A stretch of 64,000 nt of DNA from an uncultured Roseburia sp. (GCA_944380515.1 CALWHT010000050.1:1-64000); one strand, 5' to 3'; shown: positions 16,467 through 26,340, numbered from the stretch's first letter. Numbers and translations are program-made. The notes: generated by a model from the letters alone, not told the origin.

Positions 16467-17516
16467 ATGATGAAAGATAAAAAGAAAATTGCCGTTTTTT
16501 TCGGGGGATGTTCCACAGAGTATGAGGTATCGCTGCAATCGGCTGCGGCGGTCATCGCGCATATTGATACGGAAAAGTATGAGACGGTTTTCATCGGACT
16601 TGACGGAAAAACCGGGGAATGGCTGTGGTACCGGGGTACGCCGGAGCTGATCGAAAAGGACCGCTGGCGCAGGGAAGGAGCATGTGTTCCGGTGTACCCG
16701 GCCATGGACCGGAGCGTGTCCGGGTTTGTGTACTGGGAGGCGCAGGGGATGAAAACCATAAGCGTTGATGCGGCGCTTCCGATTCTGCACGGAAAAAATG
16801 GGGAGGACGGGACGCTGCAGGGCGTGCTGGAGCTGGCGGGGATTCCGGTGATCGGCTGCGGTCTTTTATCCTCGGCGCTGTGTATGGACAAGGAGCTGGC
16901 GCATCGGATTGCGCAAATGGAAGGAATCAGGACGGCCGAATCTCTCACAGTACAAAAACCCTACGACGGGGAGAAATTAAAACTGGAGGCACAGAAAATC
17001 GGTTATCCGCTGTTTGTAAAACCCGTCAAATCAGGCTCATCCTTTGGCATCACAAAGGTAAGCGCGCAGGAACAGCTTTTGCCAGCGGTGGAGACTGCGT
17101 TTGCCCATGATGACAGAGTGGTTTTGGAGCAGGAGATCCGCGGCTTTGAAGTGGGGTGCGCCGTTTGCGGCACAGAGGAGCTTTTCATCGGAGCGGTGGA
17201 CGAAATCGAGCTGTCGGACGGCTTTTTTGACTATACGGAAAAATACACCTTAAAAACCTCGAAAATTCATGTGCCCGCCCGTATCTCCGGGGAAAAAGCG
17301 GAGGAAATTAAGCGGACGGCAGCGGTGCTTTACCGTGCGCTCGGGTGCAGCGGTTTTGCACGTGTGGACATGTTTCTGACACCGGACGGCGAGATTTACT
17401 TCAATGAAATCAATACGATTCCTGGTTTTACCACGCACAGCCGCTATCCGGGCATGATGAAGGCTGCGGGCATTTCCTTTGCGGAGCTTGTGGAGCGCAT
17501 TCTGGAAACCGCATGA
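16467..17516 (+). CDS. vanG: D-alanine--D-serine (or D-Ala) ligase, VanG type
   Basis: This ATP-grasp ligase of 349 residues resembles VanG closely along its length: CSTEYEVSLQSAAAV, PILHGKNGEDGTLQG, SALCMDKELAHR, SGSSFGITKV, DEIELSDGFFDYTEKYTL and the ATP/Mg site EINTIPGFTTHSRYPGMM. VanG-type enzymes join D-Ala to D-Ser, giving peptidoglycan precursors with low vancomycin affinity; ordinary Ddl joins two D-Ala. Neighbouring VanXY- and VanT-type genes support the D-Ser assignment. The ATG at 16467 follows TGGAGG; an ATG directly after it (16470) is also possible. No vanR/vanS is adjacent. If this were the only Ddl of the cell it would have to make D-Ala-D-Ala; that cannot be judged here. Confidence 0.82.
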   Translation: MMKDKKKIAVFFGGCSTEYEVSLQSAAAVIAHIDTEKYETVFIGLDGKTGEWLWYRGTPELIEKDRWRREGACVPVYPAMDRSVSGFVYWEAQGMKTISVDAALPILHGKNGEDGTLQGVLELAGIPVIGCGLLSSALCMDKELAHRIAQMEGIRTAESLTVQKPYDGEKLKLEAQKIGYPLFVKPVKSGSSFGITKVSAQEQLLPAVETAFAHDDRVVLEQEIRGFEVGCAVCGTEELFIGAVDEIELSDGFFDYTEKYTLKTSKIHVPARISGEKAEEIKRTAAVLYRALGCSGFARVDMFLTPDGEIYFNEINTIPGFTTHSRYPGMMKAAGISFAELVERILETA

Positions 17517-17579
17517 AGCTTTTCGGGAAAGCAGACGGCAAAAAGAAAACGCAGTGACATACGGAAAGGAAGGTGCGGT

Positions 17580-18329
17580 ATGGGAAACGTTGTTTTAAAG
17601 CAGGAAATGGCGTGCCGGGGACCGTTGATTTTAGTGACGCCGGAGTACCCGCTCCGTGTCCGTCCCGGGCGGGAGCAAATGCAGGCTCCGCTGCGGGAAA
17701 CGCCCGAAATATTGCTGGCAAAAGAGGCGAAAGAGGCGTTGTGCGCTTTACTTGCCGAGACGGGCGGCGAAGCGGAAATCACGGGAGTGAGCGGCTTTCG
17801 GACGAGAGAGGAACAGGAAAAAATCTGGGAGGACAGCATTCGGGAAAACGGACCCGCGTTTACAAAAAAATTTGTGGCGCTGCCCGGCCACAGCGAGCAT
17901 GAAACGGGGCTTGCCATTGATTTGGCGAAAAGACAGCCCGGAATTGATTTTATCTGTCCTGAATTTCCGAGGGACGGAAGCTTTGGGGTATTTCGGGATA
18001 AATTGCCGCGGTACGGCTTTATCGAGCGCTATCTGGAAGGGAAAGAAAACATTACCGGAATCGGGGCGGAGCCCTGGCATTTCCGCTATGTGGGATTTCC
18101 GCATTCCGCCATAATAGCGGAGCGCGGAATGGTACTGGAGGAATACATCGAATTTTTAAAGGAGGGGGCCTCCCTGCGAAAGCCGTATCGGTATGGAGGC
18201 ATAGCCGTGTTTTATGTGCCGCTTTGCGGGGAAACGGAAAAGGCGGTATGCCTGCCGGATGCGCCCTGCTCGGTTTCCGGCACCAACGAGGGAGGCTTTG
18301 TGATTACTGTTTGGGAGGACCTGCCATGA
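17580..18329 (+). CDS. VanXY/VanY-family D,D-dipeptidase/carboxypeptidase
   Basis: The 249-residue metallopeptidase has the M15B/VanY zinc site: GHSEHETGLAIDL (about residues 102-114) and EPWHFRYVG (about 163-171), which supply the two His and the Asp of the zinc shell and the catalytic Glu. No signal peptide or membrane anchor is seen, which fits cytoplasmic VanXY rather than membrane VanY. VanXY enzymes remove D-Ala-D-Ala dipeptide and trim pentapeptide ending in D-Ala so that the D-Ser form prevails. It starts 63 bases after vanG behind GGAAGGTGCGGT and overlaps the next gene by four bases. Confidence 0.82.
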   Translation: MGNVVLKQEMACRGPLILVTPEYPLRVRPGREQMQAPLRETPEILLAKEAKEALCALLAETGGEAEITGVSGFRTREEQEKIWEDSIRENGPAFTKKFVALPGHSEHETGLAIDLAKRQPGIDFICPEFPRDGSFGVFRDKLPRYGFIERYLEGKENITGIGAEPWHFRYVGFPHSAIIAERGMVLEEYIEFLKEGASLRKPYRYGGIAVFYVPLCGETEKAVCLPDAPCSVSGTNEGGFVITVWEDLP

Positions 18330-20530
18330 AAACAAAAGAGTATGGAGCGGTGGATCTGTTCCGCCTGCCCGCGGCTTTTATGGTCGTGGCGATTCATACG
18401 GGACCGTTTGCCGCATGGAACGGGTTTGCCGATTTTTTGTTCAGCTACTGCCTTTGCAGGGTGGCGGTACCGTTTTTTCTGATAACGACGGGATTTTTTG
18501 TGCTCGGCCCCGGCCGCGGAGAAGCGCTCTGCCGCTATCTGAAAAAAACGCTGCTCCTGTATGCCGCTGCAACGCTCCTTTATGTCCCGGTGAGCTGGTA
18601 TGCCGGCAATCTGCCCGGGAATGCGGCGGAGGCCTTTCGGCAGCTCCTTTTTGACGGGACGTTTTATCATCTCTGGTATTTTCCGGCGGCGCTGCTTGGC
18701 TGTGTTCTGACGGCGTTTCTGTTAAAACGCTCCGTGAAGGCGGTCATACTGTTTGCTGTCTGCGCTTATCTGGTTGGACTGGGAGGTGACAGTTATTACG
18801 GGATCGTCTGCCGGGCCGGCTGGATAAACACGGCGTATGACGGAATATATTTCGTCAGCAGCTATACCAGAAACGGCATTTTTTATGCCCCGGTGTTTTT
18901 ACTGATGGGTACGCTTATATGCCGCGGCCGCCGGAATCGGAACAGGAGGCGCTATCTTCCGGTGTTGGCAGTGTTTCTGCCGCTTTTGTGCGCAGAGGGG
19001 GCATTCACCTTTTTGGCGGGCTGGCAGCGCCATAACAGTATGTACCTTTTGCTGCTTCCGGTCTGCTGGTGCCTTTTTTGCCTGCTTCTCTCCGCGAAAG
19101 CGAAAGCGCCGTCCTGGGTGCGCGGCGTCTCCATGCTGATTTATATCCTGCATCCGCTTGTGATTATTCTGGTGCGCGGGGCAGCGAAAGCGGCGGGACT
19201 GACTGCTTTGTTTGTGGAAAACAGTTTTGTGCATTATCTGACCGTTTGTCTGGTATCATTTGGAATTGCCCTTTTCGCGGTGTATGCCGGGGCGCGGTTA
19301 AAATGCTGCATTCGGGTAAAGAAAAGCCCGGAAAGCCCAGCGGCCCGATGGGAACAGAAGAAACCTCAAAATGCATCCGACCGGGCAGTCCTGACAACAG
19401 ATAAAGAAAGCTGCCGGGCGTGGATAGAGCTGAACCTGAAAAATCTGGCCTGGAATGTCGGACAGCTTCAGGGACTGCTTCCCGCTTCTTGTAAGCTGAT
19501 GCCTGCCGTAAAGGCAAATGCCTACGGCCATGGAGCGGTAGAAATCAGCCGGGCGCTGCAAAAGCTTGGGATTTCCGATTTCTGTGTCGCGTCGGAGGAG
19601 GAGGGAGCCCTGCTCAGAGAAGCGGGCATTACAGGACAAATCCTTGTGCTGGGATACACGCCGGTCTCAAAAATCGACGAACTGTGCCGTTATGATTTGA
19701 CCCAGACCATTGTGGATTTGGATTATGCCAGGGACCTAAGCGCCTTAGGCCGGCGTGTTGCCGTTCATGTAGGGGTGGATACGGGCATGCACCGTCTCGG
19801 GGAGGACTGCGGAAGGATAGAAAAAATCCTGCGTATTTTTCATCTGCCGAATTTGAACGTGACAGGTGTGTTTTCCCATCTGTGCGCCTCGGATGGGGTC
19901 TCAGAGGAGGAGCGGGAGTTTACCGAAATGCAGATTGCCCGTTTCGCGGAGGTGGTTGCGGCGCTGCGCCAGAACGGAATCACCGGGTTTCAGACACATT
20001 TATTCGGAAGCTACGGCATACTCAATTACAGCCGTTCCTGCGGGGAAAGCTACGATTATGCCAGAGCCGGAATCGCGCTCTACGGTGTGCCAAGCAGTCC
20101 GGGAGACCGGGTGGAGGCTCCGGTTACGCTGCGCCCTGTTTTATCCCTGAAAGCAAAAATTGCCTGCGTAAAAACCTTAAAGAAGGGTGAGACGGCCGGT
20201 TACGGGCTTGCGTATACGGCAAAGGAGGAACGTATCATCGCCGTGATTTCCATCGGCTATGCGGACGGCGTGCCGCGGACGCTTTCCGGCAGGGGGCATG
20301 TTCTTATCCGGGGAAAAAGGGCTCCGGTCATCGGGCGAATCTGCATGGATCAGATGCTTGTGGACGTCACCGGTATTGCGGATGCCGTGCCGGGCGAGAC
20401 GGCGGTCTTAATCGGAAGCAGCGGCGCAGAAACCATATCTGCCGCGGAGCTTGCGGCGGAGGCGGACACGATTTCCAATGAAATACTGAGCCGACTCGGC
20501 AGCAGGCTCACACGGCTTGTCCTTGAATGA
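18326..20530 (+). CDS. VanT-type membrane serine/alanine racemase
   Basis: The 734-residue protein is a fusion. The N-terminal half (about residues 1-335) is a membrane acyltransferase-3-like domain of about ten helices. The C-terminal half (about 365-734) is a complete fold-type III PLP alanine racemase: PLP lysine in MPAVKANAYGHGA, catalytic Tyr region in GYGLAYTA, and IGRICMDQMLVDVTG. This architecture is that of VanT, which supplies D-Ser (and D-Ala) in VanC/E/G clusters. I chose the ATG at 18326, in a 4-base ATGA overlap with the VanXY stop. The membrane domain is thought to aid L-Ser uptake in VanT. Confidence 0.85.
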   Translation: MKTKEYGAVDLFRLPAAFMVVAIHTGPFAAWNGFADFLFSYCLCRVAVPFFLITTGFFVLGPGRGEALCRYLKKTLLLYAAATLLYVPVSWYAGNLPGNAAEAFRQLLFDGTFYHLWYFPAALLGCVLTAFLLKRSVKAVILFAVCAYLVGLGGDSYYGIVCRAGWINTAYDGIYFVSSYTRNGIFYAPVFLLMGTLICRGRRNRNRRRYLPVLAVFLPLLCAEGAFTFLAGWQRHNSMYLLLLPVCWCLFCLLLSAKAKAPSWVRGVSMLIYILHPLVIILVRGAAKAAGLTALFVENSFVHYLTVCLVSFGIALFAVYAGARLKCCIRVKKSPESPAARWEQKKPQNASDRAVLTTDKESCRAWIELNLKNLAWNVGQLQGLLPASCKLMPAVKANAYGHGAVEISRALQKLGISDFCVASEEEGALLREAGITGQILVLGYTPVSKIDELCRYDLTQTIVDLDYARDLSALGRRVAVHVGVDTGMHRLGEDCGRIEKILRIFHLPNLNVTGVFSHLCASDGVSEEEREFTEMQIARFAEVVAALRQNGITGFQTHLFGSYGILNYSRSCGESYDYARAGIALYGVPSSPGDRVEAPVTLRPVLSLKAKIACVKTLKKGETAGYGLAYTAKEERIIAVISIGYADGVPRTLSGRGHVLIRGKRAPVIGRICMDQMLVDVTGIADAVPGETAVLIGSSGAETISAAELAAEADTISNEILSRLGSRLTRLVLE

Positions 20531-20664
20531 GAACGAACGACGGTGTCACAGAACTTTCGTATTTTTTCGAGACAAATCGAGGTGATTATGATAGAATATT
20601 GCTGAATCTTCATACGCTAAAATGAAAAATACAGGAATACGGTCAGGAGAAAAGGAGGAGCGCC

Positions 20665-20895
20665 ATGATGAATCCGGCATCTATTATGAAGCTTATGAAT
20701 GCGAAAAATAAATTTACGGAAAACCATCCCAAATTCACCGCATTTTTAAATGCGGTATTTTCCGGCGGCATCACCGAAGGAACTATTATTGAGATTACCG
20801 TGACAAAACCGGGCGAGGAAGCGGTTACCACGAACATGAAAATTACGCAGTCCGATTTGGATTTATTTTCCGAATTAAAAGATTTGGCGAAGTGA
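20665..20895 (+). CDS. small conserved hypothetical protein
   Basis: This is a 76-residue soluble protein with a short N-terminal helix (SIMKLMNAKNKF) and a beta-rich middle (GTIIEITVTKPGEE). I do not recognise a domain. The start has two adjacent ATGs after AAAGGAGGAG. The stop is 11 bases from the GH31 start, so the two are probably one transcript. Confidence 0.7.
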   Translation: MMNPASIMKLMNAKNKFTENHPKFTAFLNAVFSGGITEGTIIEITVTKPGEEAVTTNMKITQSDLDLFSELKDLAK

Positions 20896-20906
20896 GGGAG
20901 GAAGTG

Positions 20907-23161
20907 ATGTCAGGAAAGAGGGTTTCCCATCGGGTAGACGGAAATAAAATCGAGATAACATTTGAGCAGGGGACGGCAGTTTTCTCCGTCCTTCGGGAGG
21001 ATATTCTCAATGTATTTGTCCCACGCGAGACAAAGGAGCACCGCTCGAAGGCAATCGAAGGAGAAAAATGCGTTCCCGTGGAATTTACGGTGACGGAGGA
21101 AGCGGAGGCACTTGTCATAAAAACGCCGGCGCTTTGGGCAAAGGTATATGACGGTTTTTTTGTGGACTTCTATAAAAAGGACGGGACGCTTTTGTGCGCG
21201 GACTCCCGGCAGGGAAGAAGTTTTGGCAGCCAGCTCAGTGAAAAGTTTATTTCTTTTTTGGAGGCGGAGGGGCACGATGTGCCGGACGCGTCCGATTTCC
21301 ATTATCCGGTCGAAATCGTAAAGCAGATGGACGGCGACGAGAAGTTTTACGGGCTGGGGGATAAGACCGGCTTTTTGAACAAAAGGGATTATGAATATGA
21401 AAACTGGAATTCCGATATTCCGCAGGCGCACACGGAAAGCTACCGGGCGCTCTATAAATCCGTTCCGTTTTTGATTACGTTAAAGACCGCGGGTGTATAC
21501 GGCATCTTTTTGATAATACCTATAAGTCCTATATCAATCTCGGCAAGGAAAATACCGCGTACTATTATTATGGGGCGGACGGCGGCAATCTGGACTATTA
21601 TTTTATCTCCGGCGGGCATATGCCGCAGGTTGTGGAGGGCTATACCTGGCTGACCGGGCGCACGCCGCTGCCGCAGCTTTGGACGCTGGGGTATCATCAG
21701 TCACGGTGGGGCTATGAATCAGCGGAGGACATCCGGGAGGTTGCAGGGCATTACCGTAAGCTTCGGATTCCCTGTGACACCATCCACTTTGATATTGATT
21801 ATATGGACGGCTACCGTGTATTTACCTGGAATGAAAAAGACTTCGGCGCGCCCGGGGTCGTCATCCGGGAGATTGCGGACAGCGGCTTTAAAAGCGTATG
21901 CATTATTGACCCGGGCGTAAAGCTGGATCCCGGGTATGCGGTGTATGATGAGGGAATGGAGCAGGACTATTTTGCGAAAACACCGGAGGGGCAGACGTAT
22001 GTCAACGCGGTCTGGCCGGGGGACGCCGTCTATCCCGATTTCGGAAATCCCGAGGTAAGGAGCTGGTGGGCGAAAAAGCAGTCTTATCTCACCGGGCTTG
22101 GGGTAAGAGGTACCTGGAACGATATGAACGAGCCCGCGAGCTTCCGCGGGGAGCTTCCGGCGGACGTGGTGTTTACCGACGAGGATAAAAAGAGCAGCCA
22201 CGCGGCAATGCACAACGTCTACGGCCATCTGATGGCAAAGGCGACCTACGAGGGGTTAAAGCAGGCGGACGGAAAGCGCCCGTTTGTCATCACAAGGGCC
22301 TGCTATGCGGGAACCCAGAAGTATTCGACCGTCTGGACAGGGGATAACCAGAGCCTTTGGTCCCACTTGCAGATGGCGGTGCCGCAGCTTTGTAATCTGG
22401 GCTTAAGCGGCTTTGCCTTTGCGGGAACTGACGTGGGCGGATTCGGCGCGGACTGTACGCCGGAGCTTTTGTGCCGCTGGGTGCAGGTCGGGGCGTTCTC
22501 CCCGCTGTTCCGCAACCATTCGTCAAAGGGAAGCACACGTCAGGAGCCGTGGCAGTTTGACGAAACAACCATTGCCGTGAACCGGAAATTCATAGAGCTC
22601 CGCTATCGGCTGCTGCCTTATTTTTATGATTTGTTTCATGAATGTGAAAAGACAGGACTTCCGATTATGCGGCCGCTGGTGCTTCACTATGAAGATGATC
22701 CCGAGACCTTCAATTTAAACGGGGAATTTCTGGTGGGAGAAAAGCTTCTGGTGGCTCCGGTACTTGAGCAGGGTGCCGTAAAAAAGCTTGTTTATCTGCC
22801 GGAGGGTACCTGGTACGATTTTGAGACAGGCAGACCCTATGAGGGAAAGCAGTATTATATGGTAGACGCACCGCTTGATGTCTGTCCGATGTTTGTAAAG
22901 GAGGGCGGCATGATTCCGACCTGGGAGCTTTGCCAGTATGTGGGCGAGAAGCCGTATGATACCTTAAAAATGCTGGTATTTCCGGGGAACGGAACGTATC
23001 TTCATTACCGGGATAACGGTGCGGATTTTGCTTACCGGGACGGCGCGTATCATTTATATGAGTTTTCCGGCGTACCGGGACAGAAGGAGGTTTCGGTGAA
23101 GCTTCTGCATGAGGGCTATACGCCTTACCGGGAAATTGTTTTTGAAACAAGAGGCTTTTAA
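20907..23161 (+). pseudogene. GH31 alpha-glucosidase, split by a one-base frameshift
   Basis: The N-terminal part (to about 21510) has the GH31 beta-sandwich and ends in a frame reading TAGVYGIF. From the T run at 21507-21511 onward the correct frame is shifted by one. Adding one T would give GIFFDNTYKSYINLGKE and join smoothly to the catalytic domain read to 23161. The catalytic domain keeps the nucleophile Asp in WNDMNEPASF (about 22121), and STVWTGDNQSLWSHL with the acid/base Asp. GH31 enzymes release glucose from alpha-glucosides; there is no signal peptide, so a cytosolic enzyme. The corrected protein would be about 750 residues. It could be a real mutation, programmed slippage or a sequencing error at the homopolymer. 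Confidence 0.85.
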
Positions 23162-23170
23162 AATCTGCAC

Positions 23171-23196
23171 CCGCGGTTGGCTGGCGCATATGATAT
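23171..23196 (+). promoter_or_regulatory. possible sporulation-type (sigma-E/K-like) promoter
   Basis: CATATGATA fits the CATANNNTA -10 of mother-cell sigma factors. An ACC-type -35 stands about 15 bases upstream, close to but shorter than the sigma-K spacing. The match is weak and rests on consensus alone. Confidence 0.3.
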
Positions 23197-23223
23197 AGTG
23201 ATGTTATCTATAGGGAGTATAGA

Positions 23224-23703
23224 GTGGACTATAATCAGGAGCAGTTTTTCCGTATGCAGTTCGATGCGCCCAAAATGCCTTTTTATATGAGCTATCCGAT
23301 GCAGAATCTGTATCTGACAGAAATGGAATATGAGAAAGACATGGAGCGCATGAAGGAGCTGTATCCAAGGGAAGTAAAGCGGATTCTCGAATTTGTGGAA
23401 GATGAATGTGATAAAATGGAATATGAGGGAAGCCTGATGTTCGACGAGTACCCGGACCGCCTGATGCTGGAGATGGTCGTAGACCGGATTTATCAGAATG
23501 CAGCCGGCGAGAAACAGGATATGGAGGCGGAACAGTACTGGGGCGGCATGACGCCTCCTCCACCGCCGCCGGGCCCGGGAAGGCCGCCGCAGGGACCGCC
23601 CAGAGGGCAGGGAGATCATTTAAGGAGCCTGATTGGCGTACTGTTAAACAACGAGATGTACCGCAGGCGCTGCCGGCACAGGCGGTGCAGGCGCTGGTGG
23701 TAG
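23224..23703 (+). CDS. hypothetical Clostridia protein with basic Arg/Cys/Trp tail
   Basis: The 159-residue protein has a Met/Tyr-rich N-terminus, a helical acidic middle (MERMKELYPREVKRILEF, DECDKMEYEGSLMFDEYPD), a Pro/Gly stretch at about residues 111-137 and a tail of YRRRCRHRRC then RRWW. I recognise the pattern from small spore-former proteins of unknown function, but no domain name can be given. It starts with GTG behind GGGAG. The basic Cys-rich tail and possible mother-cell promoter suggest a spore-associated protein; this is only inference. Confidence 0.7.
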   Translation: MDYNQEQFFRMQFDAPKMPFYMSYPMQNLYLTEMEYEKDMERMKELYPREVKRILEFVEDECDKMEYEGSLMFDEYPDRLMLEMVVDRIYQNAAGEKQDMEAEQYWGGMTPPPPPPGPGRPPQGPPRGQGDHLRSLIGVLLNNEMYRRRCRHRRCRRWW

Positions 23704-23744
23704 ACGCTGTTTATTAAGAAAAAAGAAAGAATCGGAATTAGCCA

Positions 23745-23773
23745 TTGCGGATTTTTCCAAAAATGCATACAAT
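23745..23773 (+). promoter_or_regulatory. promoter of the 839-residue membrane protein gene
   Basis: TTGCGG (23745-23750) and TACAAT (23768-23773) are 17 bases apart, about 48 bases before the GTG start. Confidence 0.65.
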
Positions 23774-23803
23774 ATAGCTATCGCGTCTGCGGTAGCTATT
23801 TTT
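23774..23803 (+). terminator. hairpin with T tract
   Basis: ATAGCTATCGC pairs with GCGGTAGCTAT, followed by five T. It probably ends the upstream transcript. It also overlaps the expected start of the next transcript, so it may be a leader hairpin. Confidence 0.7.
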
Positions 23804-23820
23804 ATGAAGGAGGGACGATC

Positions 23821-26340
23821 GTGCGGAAGGGTGCAGTAAAAGCAATCGTCTTAATAATAATATTTATAGTCGGGCTTGTCGTATTCAGTGTTATGACAAA
23901 CCATGTCAATGAGGATCTGACAACGGAGATGGAGGAAGCAACGCTTCCGGTTATCACATTGTTTCAGGGTGAAACGGAAATCAATGAGCTTTACGGCTAT
24001 CGCACGGAGATGAATGCCGCTTACATGCGGGATACGATTACTCCAATCGGGGAGGACCGAAAGCTTCCGATTACGATTCAAAGCTATCAGACGGCGGTGG
24101 ATGCCGTTTCCTACGAAATCAGAAGCCTCGACGGCGAGCGTCTGATTGCCAATGCGGATGTCAATTCCTATGAGGATAATAAGGGAATCATATCCGCGGA
24201 GCTTGAGATTCAGAACCTGCTGAAGGAGGATGAAGAATATCTGCTGATCATTATGCTGGAAAGCGGAAATGAGCAGATTTATTATTATACAAGGCTTGTG
24301 GAAGCGCCGGAAAGCCACGTGGAGGAAAGTATCGCGTTTGTAAAGGATTTTAATAATAAGACCTTTAACAGTGAGACGGTGGGAACGCTTTCAACCTATA
24401 TGGAAAAAACGACCGGGGACAATACGACGCTGCAGTTTGTTTCGCTCAATTCGTCGTTAAAGCAGGTCTCCTGGGCGAATCTGCCGGTGGAGCGGCTGAC
24501 CGCGCCCGTTCCTTCCATCAAGGAAATTACGGACACCTACAATGTGATCGTGCTCAATTATGTGGTTACGAGTACCGGGGAGAACGGGGAAAATGAATAC
24601 TATAATGTCGAGGAGTATTACCGGGTCCGCTACACCAGCAGCCGGATGTATCTATTGAATTTCGAGCGCACCACAAACCAGATTTTCCGCCGGGAGAGTG
24701 CGGCTTTTTACGACAATTATATCCAGCTCGGCATACGCTCCGCCGATGTGGAATATCGGGCAAACGAGACAGGAACAACGGTTGCCTTCGTGCAGGAGGG
24801 GGAACTCTGGAGCTACAACGAGACGGAGAACACGCTGGCAAAGGTGTTCAGCTTCCGTGGCTATGAAGGGATTGACGAGAGGGAGAATTACGGCGAACAT
24901 GATATAAAAATTGTCAGCATTGACGAGACAGGAAGCCTGGACTATATTGTTTACGGCTACATGAACCGCGGACTTCACGAGGGGGAGGTTGGAATAGCGG
25001 TTTACCACTATGACAGTCTGGCGAACACCAACGAGGAAATGATATTTATCCCGTCCGATAAATCCTATGAGGTAATGAAGTCCGAAATGGGACAGTTAAT
25101 GTATGTAAACGAGGGCGGCGAGCTGTATCTTATGATGGACGGTACGGTTTATGGCATTGATTTGTCAACGCTTGAAGTAAGGAAACTGATTGAAGGGCTG
25201 GACAGTAAGGTCTTTGCCGTTTCCGCAAGCAACCGCTTCTTTGCGTGGACACAAGACGGAGAAAACAGTGAGATTGTCCATGTCATGGATTTTTCCGATG
25301 AAACCACAAGGGAAGTGACGGAGGGCAGCGGAAAATATGTAAGACCCCTGGGCTTTATGGAAGAGGACTTTGTGTATGGGGTCGCGAACGCGGCGGATGT
25401 TTCCACGGAGGCTGCGGGCAATACCATAGTTCCGATGTATCAGGTAAAAATAGCCGACGTGACCTCAGATACCATCGAAATTTTAAAAACGTATGAAAAA
25501 AGCGGATATTATGTGTCAGATGTTGAAATTGATGATTATACAATGTACCTAAACCGCATACAGTATAATGGGACGGCCTATGTGGAGGCGGATCAGGATA
25601 TGATCATGAACCGGGAGGGCGACGGGGCAGCGTCGGTGGAGGTGCGCAGCAGCAGCTCGGACATAAAGCAGACACAGTACCAGCTTTCGCTGGCAAATCC
25701 GGTCAGCGAAAAGGAGCCCAGGCTTCTTACACCCAAAGAGACAATTCTTACAGAGGAGCGTAATGTCACGCTCACGCAGGATGGAACCGGGGAGCGGTAT
25801 TATGTTTATGTAAAGGGTGACGTCATCTTTACCACGGATGATGTGACGGAGGCAATCGGCCAGGCAAACGAGAACATGGGAGTGGTGATAGGCGCCGACC
25901 AGAAATATGTCTGGAAACGATCCAGAAATGCGACCCAGCCGGCATTTTCGGATATCGCGGTCGGAGAGGAGGATATGGATTCCGGAAGCATTGCAAAATG
26001 TATCAATGCCATGCTTGAGAAGGAAGGAATTAATATCAGCGTGAACGCACTGATTGCCGGAGGTGAGACGCCAAAAACGATTCTGGGAAATACGATGAGG
26101 GACGCGCAGATTTTGGATTTGAGTGGCTGTAATGTGGAGGAGGTGCTTTATTATGTAAGCTGCGGAAGTCCTGTTTTTGCCATGACCGGAAGCGAGGAAG
26201 CTGTACTTTTGGTCGGTTATGATGCGGATAATGTTATCGTTTATGATTCGGATACCGGGACAAACCAAAGAATTAGCCTTGAGGAGGCGGATGAAGTATT
26301 TTCCGGTGCCGGAAACGTATTCTTAACCTATCTGAAATGA
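23821..26340 (+). CDS. large membrane-anchored extracytoplasmic protein of unknown function with C39-like C-terminus
   Basis: This 839-residue protein has one N-terminal membrane helix (about residues 7-25), then a long extracytoplasmic part. The middle (about 300-560) has repeated short beta segments such as YVWKRS, EGELWSYNETENTL and GTVYGIDLSTLEVRKL, suggesting a beta-propeller. The last 110 residues resemble a papain-like C39 fold (SCGSPVFAMTGSEEAVLLVGYDADNVIVYD). The His normally before VLLVGYD is absent (EAVLLVGY), so the C39-like part is probably a non-catalytic pseudopeptidase. It starts with GTG behind AAGGAGGG. The function is unknown. Confidence 0.75.
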   Translation: MRKGAVKAIVLIIIFIVGLVVFSVMTNHVNEDLTTEMEEATLPVITLFQGETEINELYGYRTEMNAAYMRDTITPIGEDRKLPITIQSYQTAVDAVSYEIRSLDGERLIANADVNSYEDNKGIISAELEIQNLLKEDEEYLLIIMLESGNEQIYYYTRLVEAPESHVEESIAFVKDFNNKTFNSETVGTLSTYMEKTTGDNTTLQFVSLNSSLKQVSWANLPVERLTAPVPSIKEITDTYNVIVLNYVVTSTGENGENEYYNVEEYYRVRYTSSRMYLLNFERTTNQIFRRESAAFYDNYIQLGIRSADVEYRANETGTTVAFVQEGELWSYNETENTLAKVFSFRGYEGIDERENYGEHDIKIVSIDETGSLDYIVYGYMNRGLHEGEVGIAVYHYDSLANTNEEMIFIPSDKSYEVMKSEMGQLMYVNEGGELYLMMDGTVYGIDLSTLEVRKLIEGLDSKVFAVSASNRFFAWTQDGENSEIVHVMDFSDETTREVTEGSGKYVRPLGFMEEDFVYGVANAADVSTEAAGNTIVPMYQVKIADVTSDTIEILKTYEKSGYYVSDVEIDDYTMYLNRIQYNGTAYVEADQDMIMNREGDGAASVEVRSSSSDIKQTQYQLSLANPVSEKEPRLLTPKETILTEERNVTLTQDGTGERYYVYVKGDVIFTTDDVTEAIGQANENMGVVIGADQKYVWKRSRNATQPAFSDIAVGEEDMDSGSIAKCINAMLEKEGINISVNALIAGGETPKTILGNTMRDAQILDLSGCNVEEVLYYVSCGSPVFAMTGSEEAVLLVGYDADNVIVYDSDTGTNQRISLEEADEVFSGAGNVFLTYLK

